Below the pieces are notes generated by a model that was given only the letters and a program-made list of their open reading frames with translations, did not search any database and was not told where the DNA came from. From Discostella pseudostelligera (Eukaryota; Bacillariophyta; Thalassiosirophyceae; Thalassiosirales; Thalassiosiraceae), in assembly GCA_036940085.1 (NCBI GenBank), contig JALLBK010000424.1, positions 1 to 19,678 of the forward strand: a stretch of 19,678 nt of DNA, read 5' to 3'. Below, piece after piece: positions 19,147 through 19,678 of the stretch. Position numbers and translations under genes: made by a program. The stretch's first letter is position 1. The number at the start of each line of letters is the position of its first letter.

Positions 19147-19678
19147 AAGTACTCCATGAACGCAGGCTCGCTGAGACTCTGAAGTAAATTTGGAATGAAA
19201 CCATTTGGACGCGGCAGAGTTCCGTAGCTAGAGGCGAAGGCGGACTTTTCGATGGCCGTTGTCTACTAAGAATCAGAACAATTAAAGTACATTTTTCAAC
19301 ATTCCGACGCCGGATATAAATGTTTTTTGCTCGCAAAATCCCTATGAACCTCTGGCACCCTACTCCAACTAGATTCGCATAATGCGTAGGTCGCAGGCAA
19401 TAACTACTTAACGGCTTCGATCGATCACCGCCCAATAAAAAAGAGAGCAACACGTTCACACGAAGGACGACGGCGACTTGCGTTCGTAATAGAGAAACGA
19501 TGTCGATAGGATCGAAGAATATTTGTTGAGTACATTCGATTCGGTTGTCACATACAATGGAATTCCAATTGAAGTTAGTTTCATCCAGAATTTTCGTTTA
19601 TCCATGCTCCTCCTCGTGCCGATTGTCCATCTTTCGTCGCTTTCTCTCCTTCCTAAACAATGCCTCCAACATGGCCCT
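19147..19678. other. Intergenic region; possible gene start at the right edge
   Basis: No supported gene lies in these 532 nt. Open frames on the minus strand (for example 19139-19459) have no recognisable features. An ATG in good context (ACAATGCC, 19660-19662) reads MPPTWP before the window ends and could begin a downstream gene, but six codons cannot establish it. Confidence 0.35.

Noticed and set aside
19139..19459. Minus-strand frame of 106 codons near the right end
   Set aside because: No homology-like motifs, no signal or membrane pattern, and it overlaps the 3' end of the stathmin-like gene.

Overview
The window reads as nuclear DNA of a diatom or close stramenopile relative, most likely a centric diatom; the genus cannot be fixed from sequence alone. 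The reasons are short GT-AG introns (65-235 nt) in all six genes, N-terminal leaders of the type 'signal peptide followed by Phe' (diatom plastid targeting, ASAFAP-like), an M11/gametolysin-type protease with a Pro-rich linker and Cys module, a membrane-anchored sulfotransferase, and Ser/Asp microsatellite-coded tracts. No RNA genes, transposons or CRISPR arrays were seen.

Layout. (1) 135-3975 (+): a 1242-aa coiled-coil protein with a secretory/plastid-like leader. (2) 4220-5994 (-): a 559-aa secreted M11 metalloprotease whose HExxHxxGxxH site is restored by splicing. (3) 6910-8325 (+): a 435-aa type II membrane sulfotransferase whose 5'-PSB loop is also restored by splicing. (4) 8568-9538 (-): a three-exon, 188-aa plastid-type BolA protein, assembled here from exons partly too short to appear as ORFs. 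(5) 10042-16544 (+): a 2124-aa coiled-coil protein with a disordered, repeat-bearing tail. (6) 16993-19146 (+): a five-exon coiled-coil protein (591 aa after collapsing an assembly duplication) with stathmin-like motifs and a C-terminal membrane anchor. A further gene may begin at the right edge (19660).

Genes 1 and 5 look like diverged paralogues. They share a leader type, acidic low-complexity regions, an AEY...LK motif, an LRQALR motif and one intron at the same place and phase. Genes 2/3 and 4/5 are divergent pairs, and both shared intergenic regions carry clusters of E2F-like sites. The 4/5 region also holds four tandem 12-bp TGACGT (bZIP/CRE-like) repeats.

The most unusual items are the tail-anchored stathmin-like protein, the coiled-coil paralogue pair with its repeated SLK-LLP-VGKP motif, and the two repeated promoter-element arrays. 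A 72-nt exact duplication flanking a single N at 18824 is almost certainly an unmerged contig overlap and breaks the frame of gene 6.
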